Source of the DNA: BAIKAL-G1 sp943370385
GTDB taxonomy: Bacteria; Cyanobacteriota; Cyanobacteriia; PCC-6307; Cyanobiaceae
Length of the DNA stretch: 64,000 nt
Assembly (NCBI GenBank): GCA_943370385.1
Contig: CALRQT020000011.1
Span: 52,519-116,518 of the forward strand
Reading direction: 5' to 3'
Shown: piece after piece, positions 25,171-33,713 of the stretch
Numbering within the stretch: position 1 is the first letter of the stretch
How the letters are laid out: each line of letters opens with the position of its first letter
Made by a program: the position numbers and the translations under genes
The notes under the pieces: generated by a model
What the model was told of the DNA's origin: nothing
Seen by the model: the letters and a program-made list of their open reading frames with translations, nothing else
Databases searched by the model: none

Positions 25171-26600
25171 CCCCAGCGGCCCCCAGCCCAGCGGCGCCTG
25201 CGGCGACCCCGGCGATCCCCTCCAAGCAGACCAACCGGACCAACTGGTCCAGCCCGTCCAACCCGACCACAGGGACCGACCCGATCAGCCCACCCGCCCC
25301 TGCCCCGGGGGCTGAGCTTGTAGCCCAACTGGTGGCGGAACTGGCGGCCACCACCACCCGCCCCTGGACCCTGATGGAGGTCTGCGGCGGCCAGACCCAC
25401 GCGATCGTGCGCTGGGGGCTCGACCAGCTGCTGCCGCCGGGCCTGCGCCTGCTGCATGGGCCCGGTTGCCCCGTTTGCGTCACGCCCGCCGAAACCATCG
25501 ACCAGGCCCTGGAGCTGGCGCGCCGGCCCGAGGTGATCCTCTGCTCCTACGGCGACATGCTGCGGGTTCCCGGCAGCGGCGCCAGCGCCGATGGGGGCCT
25601 GGGCCTGCTGGGGGCCCGCGCCGGCGGCGGCGATGTACGCCTGCTCACCTCGCCCCTGCAGGCCCTGGACCTGGCCCGGGCCGAACCGCAGCGCCAGGTG
25701 GTGTTCCTGGCGGTGGGCTTTGAAACCACCGCCCCGGCCACCGCCCTGCTGGCCCACCAGGCCCGGGCCTGGGGCCTGGCCAACCTGTCGTTGCTCGTGG
25801 CCCACGTGCGCGTGACCCCCGCCATGGACGCGATCCTGGCCGGCGCCGACGACGAGCTCGGGCCCCTGGATGGGGCGGACCCGTCCGGTCTGCCGGTTCC
25901 AGTTCAGGGGGGGCAATCGCCTGCCACGGGAACCCAACCCCACGACCTGAACCCTGGCGTGCAGGGCTTTCTGGCCGCCGGCCATGTGGCCGCGGTGCTG
26001 GGCACCGGTGACTTGGCCGACCTGGTGCGGCGCCGGCGCCGGCCGGTAGTGGTCACGGGCTTCGAGCCCGCCGAGCTCCTGGCCGGCATCCTGCGCTGCG
26101 TGCAGTTGCTGGAGGCGGGCACCCCCGAGCTCGCCAATGCCTACGGCCGGGTGGTGCGGCCCGGGGGCAACCCGGCCGCCAGGGCCCTGCTGGAGCGCGT
26201 CTTCCAGGTGGTGGACCAGCCCTGGCGGGGCCTGGGCCCGATCGCGGCCGGCGGCCTGGCCCTGGCGCCGGCCTACGCCAGCCTCGATGCAAGAGCGCGC
26301 TTTGGCCTGGCCAGCCTGGGTGGTGCACCGCAGCTCGCCATGGGCCTGGGATCCACGGGCCGCGGCCGGGGCCCAGCCCAAGGCAATCTCGCCGCAGCGG
26401 GTCCCGTAGCGGGCCAGCCCAACCCCCCGGGCCAGCCCGCCAACCCCTGCATCAGCGGCGCCATCCTGCGGGGCCGGGCCACCCCGCCCGACTGCCCGGC
26501 CTTTGGCGGCGCCTGCACCCCGGAACGGCCCCTGGGGGCGCCGATGGTGTCCAGCGAGGGGGCCTGCGCCGCCTACTACCGCTACCGCCGCCATGGTTGA
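25167..26600 (+). CDS. hypD: Hydrogenase maturation protein HypD
   Basis: HypD is a 4Fe-4S scaffold that, with HypC, builds Fe(CN)2CO. Conserved blocks are MEVCGGQTHAI near residue 71, LLHGPGCPVCVTP near 96, SYGDMLRVPGS, VGFETTAPATA and the Cys-rich C-terminus (CISGAILRG, CPAFGGACTP, SEGACAAYYRY). At 477 residues it is about 100 longer than normal. The excess is an N-terminal Thr/Asn/Pro-rich leader of about 50 residues, an insertion after ADDELGPLD, and a Gly/Pro-rich insertion before the C-terminal Cys cluster. ATGA overlap with the DHOD-like gene. Confidence 0.95.
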   Translation: MTPAAPSPAAPAATPAIPSKQTNRTNWSSPSNPTTGTDPISPPAPAPGAELVAQLVAELAATTTRPWTLMEVCGGQTHAIVRWGLDQLLPPGLRLLHGPGCPVCVTPAETIDQALELARRPEVILCSYGDMLRVPGSGASADGGLGLLGARAGGGDVRLLTSPLQALDLARAEPQRQVVFLAVGFETTAPATALLAHQARAWGLANLSLLVAHVRVTPAMDAILAGADDELGPLDGADPSGLPVPVQGGQSPATGTQPHDLNPGVQGFLAAGHVAAVLGTGDLADLVRRRRRPVVVTGFEPAELLAGILRCVQLLEAGTPELANAYGRVVRPGGNPAARALLERVFQVVDQPWRGLGPIAAGGLALAPAYASLDARARFGLASLGGAPQLAMGLGSTGRGRGPAQGNLAAAGPVAGQPNPPGQPANPCISGAILRGRATPPDCPAFGGACTPERPLGAPMVSSEGACAAYYRYRRHG

Positions 26601-26708
26601 GCTCCCCATGCCTGCGAGCCCGCTCCTTGGCTGGGGGGCGGGCCCCGCTGGGACGCGGGCCGTCCGTCCTGGGGCCTGGGCCCTCGATGGCGAGCTGGGG
26701 AGGGAGCC

Positions 26709-27737
26709 GTGAGCGGCCCTGCCGAGATCCCCGCGGCCCCGGAAGCGCGCATCCAGCTGGCCCATGGCGGCGGCGGCACCCTGATGCAGCAGCTGATCGA
26801 CCAGGAGCTGCGCCGCCTCTACGACCCCCCCGACCTGGTGTTGCATGACGCCGCCCGGCTCGAGCTGCCCTGCGGCCCCCTGGCCTTCAGCACCGACAGC
26901 TACGTGGTCCAGCCCCTGGAATTTCCGGGGGGCGACATCGGCAGCCTGGCGGTGATCGGCACCGCCAACGACCTGGCCATGGCCGGCGCCCGGCCCCTGC
27001 ACTTGAGCGTCGGCCTGATTCTGGAAGAGGGCCTGCCCCTGGCCCTGCTGCGCCGCATCGTCGCCTCGATGGCAACCGCAGCCCGGCGTTGTGGCCTGGC
27101 GATCCGCACCGGCGACACCAAGGTGGTGGAGCGGGGTAAAGCCGATGGGCTCTACATCAACACCAGTGGCCTTGGCCCGATCGAGAGTCCCCACCCGATC
27201 CAGCCCCAGGCGATCCGCCCCGGCGACCGGATCCTGGTGAGCGGCGACCTGGGCCGCCATGGGGTGGCGATCCTGGCCGCCCGCCACCGGCTCACCCTCG
27301 ATCCCCCGATAGCCAGCGACTGCGCGCCGCTCTGGCCCCTGGTGGAGCAGCTGCTCGCGGCTGGGGTGGTGCCCCATTGCCTGCGCGATCTCACCCGCGG
27401 CGGCCTGGCCAGCGCCCTCGAGGAGCTGGCCCAGGCGAGCGGATTCGAGCTGGCGGTGGAGGAGGGCGCCATTCCCGTCCTGGAGCCGGTAGAGCGAACC
27501 TGCGAGCTCCTGGGCTTCGATCCCCTGCACCTGGCTAATGAGGGCCGCTTCGTGGCCTTCGTGGCCGCGGCCGATTTGGCGGCCGCCATGGCCGTGCTGG
27601 CTCCGGGGGGCGGCGCCGTCATCGGCAGGGTCCGGGGGGACGGCGGGGCTCGCGGCCGGGTGCTCCTGCGCACCGTCTATGGCAGCGAACGCCTGTTGCT
27701 GCCCACCAGCGGCGAGCTGTTACCCAGGATCTGCTGA
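26709..27737 (+). CDS. hypE: Hydrogenase maturation protein HypE
   Basis: HypE dehydrates the thiocarboxamide on its C-terminal Cys to the thiocyanate that donates cyanide to iron. The 342-residue protein has HGGGGTLMQQLI at the N-terminus, FSTDSYVV, GTANDLAMAGA, the ATP-binding DLTRGGLAS region, and ends exactly in PRIC, whose Cys is the carbamoyl acceptor. The start is GTG with GGGAGGGAG just upstream. It lies 108 bp after hypD; that gap holds only GC-rich sequence and the ribosome site. It closes the distal hyp operon and converges with a small minus-strand gene 8 bp away. Confidence 0.96.
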   Translation: MSGPAEIPAAPEARIQLAHGGGGTLMQQLIDQELRRLYDPPDLVLHDAARLELPCGPLAFSTDSYVVQPLEFPGGDIGSLAVIGTANDLAMAGARPLHLSVGLILEEGLPLALLRRIVASMATAARRCGLAIRTGDTKVVERGKADGLYINTSGLGPIESPHPIQPQAIRPGDRILVSGDLGRHGVAILAARHRLTLDPPIASDCAPLWPLVEQLLAAGVVPHCLRDLTRGGLASALEELAQASGFELAVEEGAIPVLEPVERTCELLGFDPLHLANEGRFVAFVAAADLAAAMAVLAPGGGAVIGRVRGDGGARGRVLLRTVYGSERLLLPTSGELLPRIC

Positions 27738-27745
27738 GCCCTGCG

Positions 27746-28102
27746 TCAGGTCTCGTTGCCACCAAACATGTCGTCGTAGCCCTGGTAGGGCTCGAATTCA
27801 TCCCAGCCCGGACTGGCCTGGTCGAAGAGGCCGTAGCGGGCGGCTTCGTCGTTCATCAGGGTGTTGCCCTCGGGCCGGGTGTCACAGGTGATGCCGCCAC
27901 CGGCCACTGGCACGCAGTTCTGGAACACCACGTCGGCCCGCACCGGGGTTGGGCCTGGCGTCAGACCCAGGGCCAAGCCCACCAGAGCGAGGCTGCTGGC
28001 CAGGTTGCGCGTCAGCCGGCCTGTCCCCAGCGTCCAGGCCGGCCAGGGGCCCTGCCGGCGGGCCGACTCCTGAAGATTGCTGCCCATTTGAACGGCGGCC
28101 AT
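27746..28102 (-). CDS. Small secreted conserved hypothetical protein
   Basis: 118 residues with an N-terminal membrane or signal segment (LASSLALVGLALGL...VRA) and a mature acidic part rich in Asp/Glu/Tyr (two Cys in FQNCVPVAGGGITCDTR, ending FEPYQGYDDMFGGNET). The composition suggests a thylakoid-lumen or periplasmic protein. I recall similar small proteins in picocyanobacteria but no function. Its start overlaps the upstream region of the divergent small membrane protein. Confidence 0.7.
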   Translation of the reverse strand: MAAVQMGSNLQESARRQGPWPAWTLGTGRLTRNLASSLALVGLALGLTPGPTPVRADVVFQNCVPVAGGGITCDTRPEGNTLMNDEAARYGLFDQASPGWDEFEPYQGYDDMFGGNET

Positions 28103-28126
28103 GGCGGAAGCGGCGGGGATCCTGAA

Positions 28127-28270
28127 ATGATGGCCGGTGCCTACGCCCCTGCCGTGATGTACACCGATTGGACCGCCGTGATCCTGCTGTTGCTGACGGC
28201 GGCCCCCCTAGCTGTGGTTGTGGCCACGGCCGGGTTCTTTATCTGGCGGCAGAAGCGGCAAAAAGGCTGA
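28127..28270 (+). CDS. Small single-span membrane protein
   Basis: A 47-residue protein with one transmembrane helix (VILLLLTAAPLAVVVATAGF) and a basic C-terminal tail (WRQKRQKG). The ATG at 28127 follows CGGGGA about 8 bp upstream. The layout resembles the tiny subunits and accessory proteins of cyanobacterial membranes, but I cannot name it. The next 130 bp to 28400 contain no gene, only repeated CTGGTCCTTA-like segments. Confidence 0.5.
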   Translation: MMAGAYAPAVMYTDWTAVILLLLTAAPLAVVVATAGFFIWRQKRQKG

Positions 28271-28400
28271 TCCTTAAGACTTTCAGCGGCAGCCAGGCGG
28301 ATCGTTGCCCCACTGATTCTTCAGCCAGCTTGATCTGGAAGCCAGGCTGGTCCTTAGAAAGCCTGGTCCTTAAAAGCCTGCTCGTGAAGACAACGCGTCG

Positions 28401-28751
28401 TTAGTTGGGCAGATCCTGGAACAGCCCCTCGGCTGGAAGCCTGGGTTTAACCGCTCCCCGGGTGCTGGCCATCAGCTGGTCGAGGGCCTGACCCCATTGG
28501 GGTTGGGGCTCAAAGGCGCTGCGGGCGGGCACCACCGGCAATAGGCCCTGGCCGGCGCAATCGAGGCAGGTGCGAAAGCGCATGGCGCTCAGCCGCAACA
28601 CGCCGCTGCCACCGCAGCTGGGGCAGCGGCGGGGACCGTTTTGGGCCTCAGGGATTTGGAGAGGGCTGGGGGCTGGACCGATCTCCTGATCCATCTCCGG
28701 ACCCACCTCCGGGACCATGGCTTGGGGCAGAAGCTCCAAGGCCTTAGCCAT
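28401..28751 (-). CDS. Small zinc-ribbon protein with DnaJ-type Cys motifs
   Basis: 116 residues from the ATG at 28751; a TTG eleven codons earlier is an alternative. Two CxxC knuckles, CPSCGGSGVLRL and CLDCAGQGLL, form a DnaJ-like zinc ribbon. The flanks are Pro/Gln-rich. Proteins of this type occur widely in cyanobacteria without known function; some are assembly factors. A zinc-binding role is visible; the rest is unknown. Confidence 0.65.
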   Translation of the reverse strand: MAKALELLPQAMVPEVGPEMDQEIGPAPSPLQIPEAQNGPRRCPSCGGSGVLRLSAMRFRTCLDCAGQGLLPVVPARSAFEPQPQWGQALDQLMASTRGAVKPRLPAEGLFQDLPN

Positions 28752-28850
28752 GCCTGGCTGGAGTGAAGTAGGGGGTAAAGCCAAAGTGTGTGTTCATTTG
28801 CTGTCAAAGCAGTGTGGCGGATTTTTGGGCGCTTAAATCCGCACCTTTCC

Positions 28851-29963
28851 TTAAGTCTGAGGCGGGTTCAAAGTTGCACCCATCTGGGTGGCCACAAGGC
28901 GCCTCAAGGGCTGTTCCAGGCTGAATTGTTGTCGGCTAGGCCCCTCAACTTTGGAGCCCCCAGGATTTGAATCTTGAAGTTTTAAGTGCTGCGCACTGAC
29001 CTGCCGATTCTTGAGATCGTCCAGCAATTCGGCCGCGCTGATGCGGCTGCCCCGGGGCACCAGATCCAGTTCCGCCGCCAGAAGCCCCACCACGGCCGGG
29101 CCATCGAGCCCCTGGTCCCGCAGGGCCCCCAAGCCTTCGGCCCCGCTGCGCTTGGCCAGGCGCTGGCCGCTGCCATCGAGCAGGAGGGGCCCGTGCCAGT
29201 AGGTCGGTGGCGGGGAGCCCAGGGCCGCCATCACGGCCACCTGGGCGGCCGTGGCCGGCCAGAGGTCGTGGCCCCGCACCACATCGCTAATGCCCAGGCT
29301 GAGCTCATCCACGGCCGTGGCCAGGTGATAGGCCACCAGACCATCCGCCCGGCGCAGCACCACATCGCCCACCCGGCTGGGGCCATCCAGGTCGCCCGCT
29401 ACCGCCAGCTGGTCTTGCCAGCGCAGGCGGCCGGGCGGTAGGCGCAGGCGCCAGCTGGGTAGGCGCCCGCCGATGGGCCCCCAGGCCGGATCCAGGCCCG
29501 CGCAGGTGCCGGGATACACCGCAAAGGCGCCATGGGGGGCCGAGATGTCGGCCAGGAGCCGGCGGCTGCAGCGGCAGGGGTAGAGGGCGCCGCTCCGGCG
29601 CAGCCAGGAGAGGGTGCTGGCGTACAGGCCGCGGCGCTCGCTTTGCAGCAGGGGCGGTCCGTCCCAGCCCAGCCCCAGCCAGTGCAAGTCAGCCAAAATG
29701 CCTTCGAGCGCCCCTGGCCGATTGCGGGGGCGATCGAGGTCGTCGATGCGGAGCAGCCACTCGCCCCCCTGCAGGCGGGTCACCAGCCAGGACAGCAGGG
29801 CCGTGCTCAGGTTGCCGCGATGGAGCGGCCCCGTGGGTGAGGGGGCATAACGGCCGCGGGGCCCCTGGCGTCGTCGCCGCAGCCCCGCTTCAAACAAGCG
29901 GACCAGATGGTCGGGCAGGGGCCTGGGGGGGTGGATCAACACCCCATGGCCAAGCCCTGGCAC
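28851..29963 (-). CDS. gluQ: Glutamyl-Q tRNA(Asp) synthetase
   Basis: GluQ attaches glutamate to the queuosine base of tRNA(Asp). It is a truncated glutamyl-tRNA synthetase lacking the anticodon domain. GRYAPSPTGPLHRGNL contains the HIGH-type motif and RLAKRSG the KMSKS-type motif; LRIDDLDRPR and YPCRCSRR are also family-like. At 370 residues it is longer than the usual ~300, with a C-terminal extension of about 55 residues (from about KNRQVSAQHL) without clear homology. The start is GTG. A second GTG seven codons later is possible. Confidence 0.9.
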   Translation of the reverse strand: MPGLGHGVLIHPPRPLPDHLVRLFEAGLRRRRQGPRGRYAPSPTGPLHRGNLSTALLSWLVTRLQGGEWLLRIDDLDRPRNRPGALEGILADLHWLGLGWDGPPLLQSERRGLYASTLSWLRRSGALYPCRCSRRLLADISAPHGAFAVYPGTCAGLDPAWGPIGGRLPSWRLRLPPGRLRWQDQLAVAGDLDGPSRVGDVVLRRADGLVAYHLATAVDELSLGISDVVRGHDLWPATAAQVAVMAALGSPPPTYWHGPLLLDGSGQRLAKRSGAEGLGALRDQGLDGPAVVGLLAAELDLVPRGSRISAAELLDDLKNRQVSAQHLKLQDSNPGGSKVEGPSRQQFSLEQPLRRLVATQMGATLNPPQT

Positions 29964-29970
29964 CGGCTGA

Positions 29971-30015
29971 TCAGCTTTGGACCAATGAGCCTTGGACCAA
30001 TCAGCCTTGGACCTT
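29971..30015. repeat. Three 15-bp tandem repeats at the HU gene 3' end
   Basis: Units TCAGCTTTGGACCAA, TGAGCCTTGGACCAA and TCAGCCTTGGACCTT run head to tail. The last unit contains the final codons and stop of the HU gene, so the HU C-terminus (VQG) is part of the repeat. Confidence 0.75.
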
Positions 30016-30276
30016 GTCCTTGAACAGCTTGCCGGCGGTGAAGGCGGGCACGCGCTTGGCTTCGATCTTGATCTTTTCGCCGGTCTTGGGGTTCAGACCC
30101 TGACGGGCGGAGCGGTCGCGGGGCTCGAAGGAGCCGAAGCCCAGGATCGAGACCTTTTTGCCGTCGACCACGGAATCGATGATCGTGTCGATCAGGGTGT
30201 CCACCACCTGGGCCACTTCGGTCTTGGTCAGCTCGGTGCGGGCAGCCACGAGGTTGACGAGGTCAGCTTTGTTCAT
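30001..30276 (-). CDS. hup: DNA-binding protein HU
   Basis: A 91-residue nucleoid protein of the HU/IHF family that bends DNA as a dimer. It starts MNKADLVNLVAARTELTK and has the signature GFGSFEPRDRSARQGLNP and the arm region KIKIEAKRVPAFTAGK. Length and sequence are canonical. It stands alone; the ~150-bp region upstream (30277-30433) should hold its promoter. Confidence 0.96.
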   Translation of the reverse strand: MNKADLVNLVAARTELTKTEVAQVVDTLIDTIIDSVVDGKKVSILGFGSFEPRDRSARQGLNPKTGEKIKIEAKRVPAFTAGKLFKDKVQG

Positions 30277-30433
30277 TGGAAAGGAGTTTTCTGGGTTCAG
30301 CGGGAGTCAGGCGAATCGGAAAGCCCGACAGGCACTGGAGTCAGCGCGCCAATCGTATGGGGAGTCGCCAGATGCGGCAACCCGAGAAGGCCAGCGCCAG
30401 CTTGCTTTTAGCCCGAACGGTCGTCAATTCGAC

Positions 30434-31291
30434 TCATTCGAGCCCATCCAGCAGGGGCCGTCCCGGGCCGATCAGCTTCTCGCCGGCCAGGGCGCCCAGG
30501 CCGGCGCCGCTGGCAATCCAGCGGGGAGCCCCCTGTGGCAGCCAGGCTTTTAGCGTTTTGAGGCTGCGCTGCCAGCGGCCCCAATGGAAACTGCGGGCCG
30601 TGGGCAGGGGCGCGGCCGCCCCTGGACCGGTGGGGCTGAGTAGCCGGCCGCAAAAGAGCACATCCGGCTCACCACTGGCATGCACCACGCAGGCTCCTGG
30701 GGTGGGACCGGGGGTCCAGAGCAGCCGCAAGCCCGGCGCCAAGTCCAGTTCGTCGCCAAAGGTTTGCAGCTGTTGCACCCCCGGCAGCAGGTAGGCCTCC
30801 TGCTCCTGCACCAGCACGGGCCAGCCCAGGGCCTCCTGGAATCGGCGGGTGCGGCCGTGGCCCTCGCGGCTGGTTAACAGCAGCATTCCGGCCGGGCGCT
30901 CGCGCAGGAAGGCCAGGTTGGCGGCGGTGTAGGCGGGGCAATCGATCAGGAGCGCGCCGTCGGCGTGCTCCAGCCACCAGGCCGTGCCGCCCTGGCAGTC
31001 GCGGTTGGGGCCAAAGGCCCAGAGGCCGTCAAGCACTTGCTGGGGCGGCCGGCCCGCCTCCGCCGGAAAGGAGGTCTTGGCAGGGGCGGTGGTGTCTGCG
31101 AAGGGGCGCGTCAGCGAGCTTGAGGGGCCCCCCGATGGGGATCCCGAGTCGATCCCTGGCATCCCGTTCTGATCAAGCTCAGAGTTGGTCGCCAATTCGG
31201 CCGCCAATGCGGCCCCCACTTCGGGGCCCGTTGCGTCGCTCTGTTCTGGCATGGGCACCATCCCGCTCAAGCCTGGATTAGGCCCAGGCAC
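30434..31291 (-). CDS. Metallo-beta-lactamase-fold protein with a degenerate metal motif
   Basis: 285 residues. The first ~80 are low-complexity (Ser/Pro/Gly-rich). The rest has the MBL fold pattern: LLIDCPAYTAANLAFL, then LLLTSREGHGRTRRF where the HxHxDH motif should be, WTPGPTPGACVVH and DVLFCGRLL. The first metal His is replaced by Ser and the second by Glu, so it may be catalytically altered or inactive. The adjacent QEQEAYLLPGVQQL segment is typical of the cyanobacterial version. It diverges from glgX across a 9-bp gap, so promoters must overlap the coding starts. Confidence 0.72.
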   Translation of the reverse strand: MPGPNPGLSGMVPMPEQSDATGPEVGAALAAELATNSELDQNGMPGIDSGSPSGGPSSSLTRPFADTTAPAKTSFPAEAGRPPQQVLDGLWAFGPNRDCQGGTAWWLEHADGALLIDCPAYTAANLAFLRERPAGMLLLTSREGHGRTRRFQEALGWPVLVQEQEAYLLPGVQQLQTFGDELDLAPGLRLLWTPGPTPGACVVHASGEPDVLFCGRLLSPTGPGAAAPLPTARSFHWGRWQRSLKTLKAWLPQGAPRWIASGAGLGALAGEKLIGPGRPLLDGLE

Positions 31292-31300
31292 CGGCCTAGC

Positions 31301-33403
31301 TTGGGCCCAGTTCAGCCCGCTGCCTTGGCAACGATCCGTAGCGGACAGCCCTGGCCCCTAGGGGCCGCCACCACCACCGCCGGCGTCAACTTTTCGGTGG
31401 TGGCACCGCTGGCGACCCGGGTCGAGCTGCTGCTGTTCGCCGATGGCCAGGCACCGGAACCGGTCCAGGTGATCGCCCTCGATCCCCAGCTGCATCGCTC
31501 CGGTGACCACTGGCACGTGGAGGTGGGGGGCGTCGGCCTCGGCTGTTGCTACGCCTACCGGGTGTTTGGCCCGCTGCAACCCGGTCGCCACGGCTTCAAT
31601 CCCTCCAAGGTGCTGCTCGATCCCTGCGCCCGGGCGATCACGGGTTGGGAGGTGTACCGCCGTGAGGATGGGGTGGGGGCGGCCCCGAATACGGCCTCCT
31701 GCCTCAAGGGGGTGGTGACCGAACGGGATCGCTTCAACTTCCACGATTTTCCCCGGCCCCGCCACAGCTGGCAGCGCAGCGTCATTTACGAATTGCACCT
31801 CGGTGGCTTCAGCCGCGGGGCTGGTTCGCCGATTAGCCCGGAGCGGCAGGGCACCTATCTGGGCCTGATCGAAGCCCTGCCCTACCTGCGCGACCTGGGC
31901 GTCACCACGGTGGAGCTGCTGCCGGTGATGGCCTTCGACCCCCACGACGCCCCCCACGGCCGCCAGAACTACTGGGGCTACAGCCCGCTCAGCTGGATGG
32001 CGCCCCACCATGGCTACCAGCTGGGCCGCGATCCCCTCGAGATCCGCCACCAGGTGCGGGCCCTGGTCCAGGCCTGCCACCATCACGGCCTCGAAGTGTT
32101 GGTGGATGTGGTCTACAACCACACCACCGAGGGCAGCAAGGCCGGTCCCACCCTGAGCTGGCGCGGCTTCGACGATCGCCTCTACTACCACCAAAACGCC
32201 CGCGGCGACTACCTCGATGTCAGTGGCTGCGGCAATTCGATTGCCGCCAACCGGCCCCTGGTGCGGCGCCTCATCCTCGAATCGATGCGCTGCTGGGCCC
32301 TGGAACTGGGGGTGGATGGCTTCCGCTTCGACCTCGGCATCGCCCTCAGCCGCGGCGAGGAACTGGAGCCGCTAGACGAGCCGCCCCTATTCGAGGAGAT
32401 CGAGGCCGACCCCGAGCTCAGCGATCTCAAGCTGGTGAGTGAACCCTGGGATTGCGGCGGGCTCTACCGCCTCGACGACTTCCCGGCCCGGCGGGTGGCC
32501 AGCTGGAACGGCCGCTTCCGCGACGACCTGCGCCGTTTCTGGAAGGGCGATGAGCGCAGCACCTGGCCCCTGGCCCAGCGGCTGGCGGGGAGCCCCGACC
32601 TGTTTGGCAACCAGCCGGCGCCGGTGGGTCGCACGATCAACTTTCTCACCGCCCACGACGGTTTCACCCTGGCCGACCTGGTCAGCTTCAACCGCAAGCA
32701 CAACCTGGCCAACGGCGAGGACAACCGCGATGGCGATAACCACAACAACAGTTGGAACCATGGGGTGGAAGGTCCCTGCAGCGATGCCACGATCAATGCC
32801 CTGCGCGACCGCCAGCTGCGCAACCTGCTCGCCACCCTGCTCCTGGCCCCCGGGGTGCCGATGTTGCTGATGGGCGATGAGGTGCGCCGCAGCCAGGGGG
32901 GCAATAACAACGCCTGGTGCCAAAACAGCCCGATCGGCTGGATGCACTGGCAACCGGATGGCGGCGATTTGGCCCTGCGTCTGTTTCTGCAGCGGCTGCT
33001 GCGGCTGCGCCAACACCTGGCTGCCCTGATCAATCCCCCCCTGCCCCACAGCATCGCCAGTCCCCTCTGGCGCCTGGAACCGGGCCAGCTGCGGCTGGAA
33101 TGGCATGGGGTCCAGCTCGACCGTCCCGACTGGGCCAGCTGGTCCCACAGCCTGGCCTGGAGCCTCAGCGATGACCGCAGCGGCCCCCTGCTCTGGTGTG
33201 GCCTGAACGCCTATCACCAGGCCATGCACTTTGAGCTGCCCAACCGCACCCCCGGCTGGCTGGCGGTGATCAACACGGCCCTGCCTGCCGGCGACGATTT
33301 ACCCAGCCAGCCCCAGCCCTGGTCCGAGCCGGCCACCGTGGTGGAGAGCCGCAGCCTGGTGCTCTTGGCCGCTAAGCCCCTGTTGGAAGGTGTCAGCCTT
33401 TAA
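31301..33403 (+). CDS. glgX: Glycogen debranching enzyme (isoamylase type, GH13_11)
   Basis: GlgX cleaves alpha-1,6 branches of glycogen after phosphorylase action, opening storage glucan for dark metabolism. The 700-residue protein has the N-terminal CBM48-like sandwich (TTAGVNFSVVAPLATRVELLL), the GH13 blocks VDVVYNHT, GFRFDLG (nucleophile Asp), LVSEPWDCGG (acid Glu) and LTAHDGFTL (third Asp). Starts are TTG 31301 or TTG 31325; no ATG is available. The final ~20 codons recur as degraded copies at 34674 and 35426. Confidence 0.95.
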   Translation: MGPVQPAALATIRSGQPWPLGAATTTAGVNFSVVAPLATRVELLLFADGQAPEPVQVIALDPQLHRSGDHWHVEVGGVGLGCCYAYRVFGPLQPGRHGFNPSKVLLDPCARAITGWEVYRREDGVGAAPNTASCLKGVVTERDRFNFHDFPRPRHSWQRSVIYELHLGGFSRGAGSPISPERQGTYLGLIEALPYLRDLGVTTVELLPVMAFDPHDAPHGRQNYWGYSPLSWMAPHHGYQLGRDPLEIRHQVRALVQACHHHGLEVLVDVVYNHTTEGSKAGPTLSWRGFDDRLYYHQNARGDYLDVSGCGNSIAANRPLVRRLILESMRCWALELGVDGFRFDLGIALSRGEELEPLDEPPLFEEIEADPELSDLKLVSEPWDCGGLYRLDDFPARRVASWNGRFRDDLRRFWKGDERSTWPLAQRLAGSPDLFGNQPAPVGRTINFLTAHDGFTLADLVSFNRKHNLANGEDNRDGDNHNNSWNHGVEGPCSDATINALRDRQLRNLLATLLLAPGVPMLLMGDEVRRSQGGNNNAWCQNSPIGWMHWQPDGGDLALRLFLQRLLRLRQHLAALINPPLPHSIASPLWRLEPGQLRLEWHGVQLDRPDWASWSHSLAWSLSDDRSGPLLWCGLNAYHQAMHFELPNRTPGWLAVINTALPAGDDLPSQPQPWSEPATVVESRSLVLLAAKPLLEGVSL

Positions 33404-33713
33404 TCGGAGTTAGCCCCAGCCATCAACAGAACTGTCTGGCCCAGGCTTAGCTTGACATCTCCTAGGCCTGCGGTTGGCGAGTCGGTCAAACTCTGCTGCG
33501 GGAGTTATGTTGTTGGTCTAAAATGGTTGGGTTAAAGAGCTGGGGAATGTTGAAATATGGACCTATGCCGTGGCGGCCCCAATGGCGGTCCCTGAGGTCG
33601 ATGGCCAGTCCGGCCACCATCACTGGATTGGCCAAATCTTTCCTGAAAACAACAAAAGCCCCCAGCGAATGAGACAACACCATTGTCGAGAGAAGACCTT
33701 TCAGCAAGTTCTG
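33404..33713. other. Spacer between glgX and the lipoprotein gene
   Basis: About 310 bp that drop in GC after glgX. An open frame runs in from 33570 toward the lipoprotein, but residues before the lipobox region look non-coding. No terminator hairpin is evident after glgX. Confidence 0.5.

Noticed and set aside
25065..27530. 821-codon open frame on the minus strand opposite hypD and hypE
   Set aside because: It mirrors two motif-complete genes in very GC-rich DNA, where antisense stops are rare. Its translation is Gln/Gly/Ala-rich without any domain.
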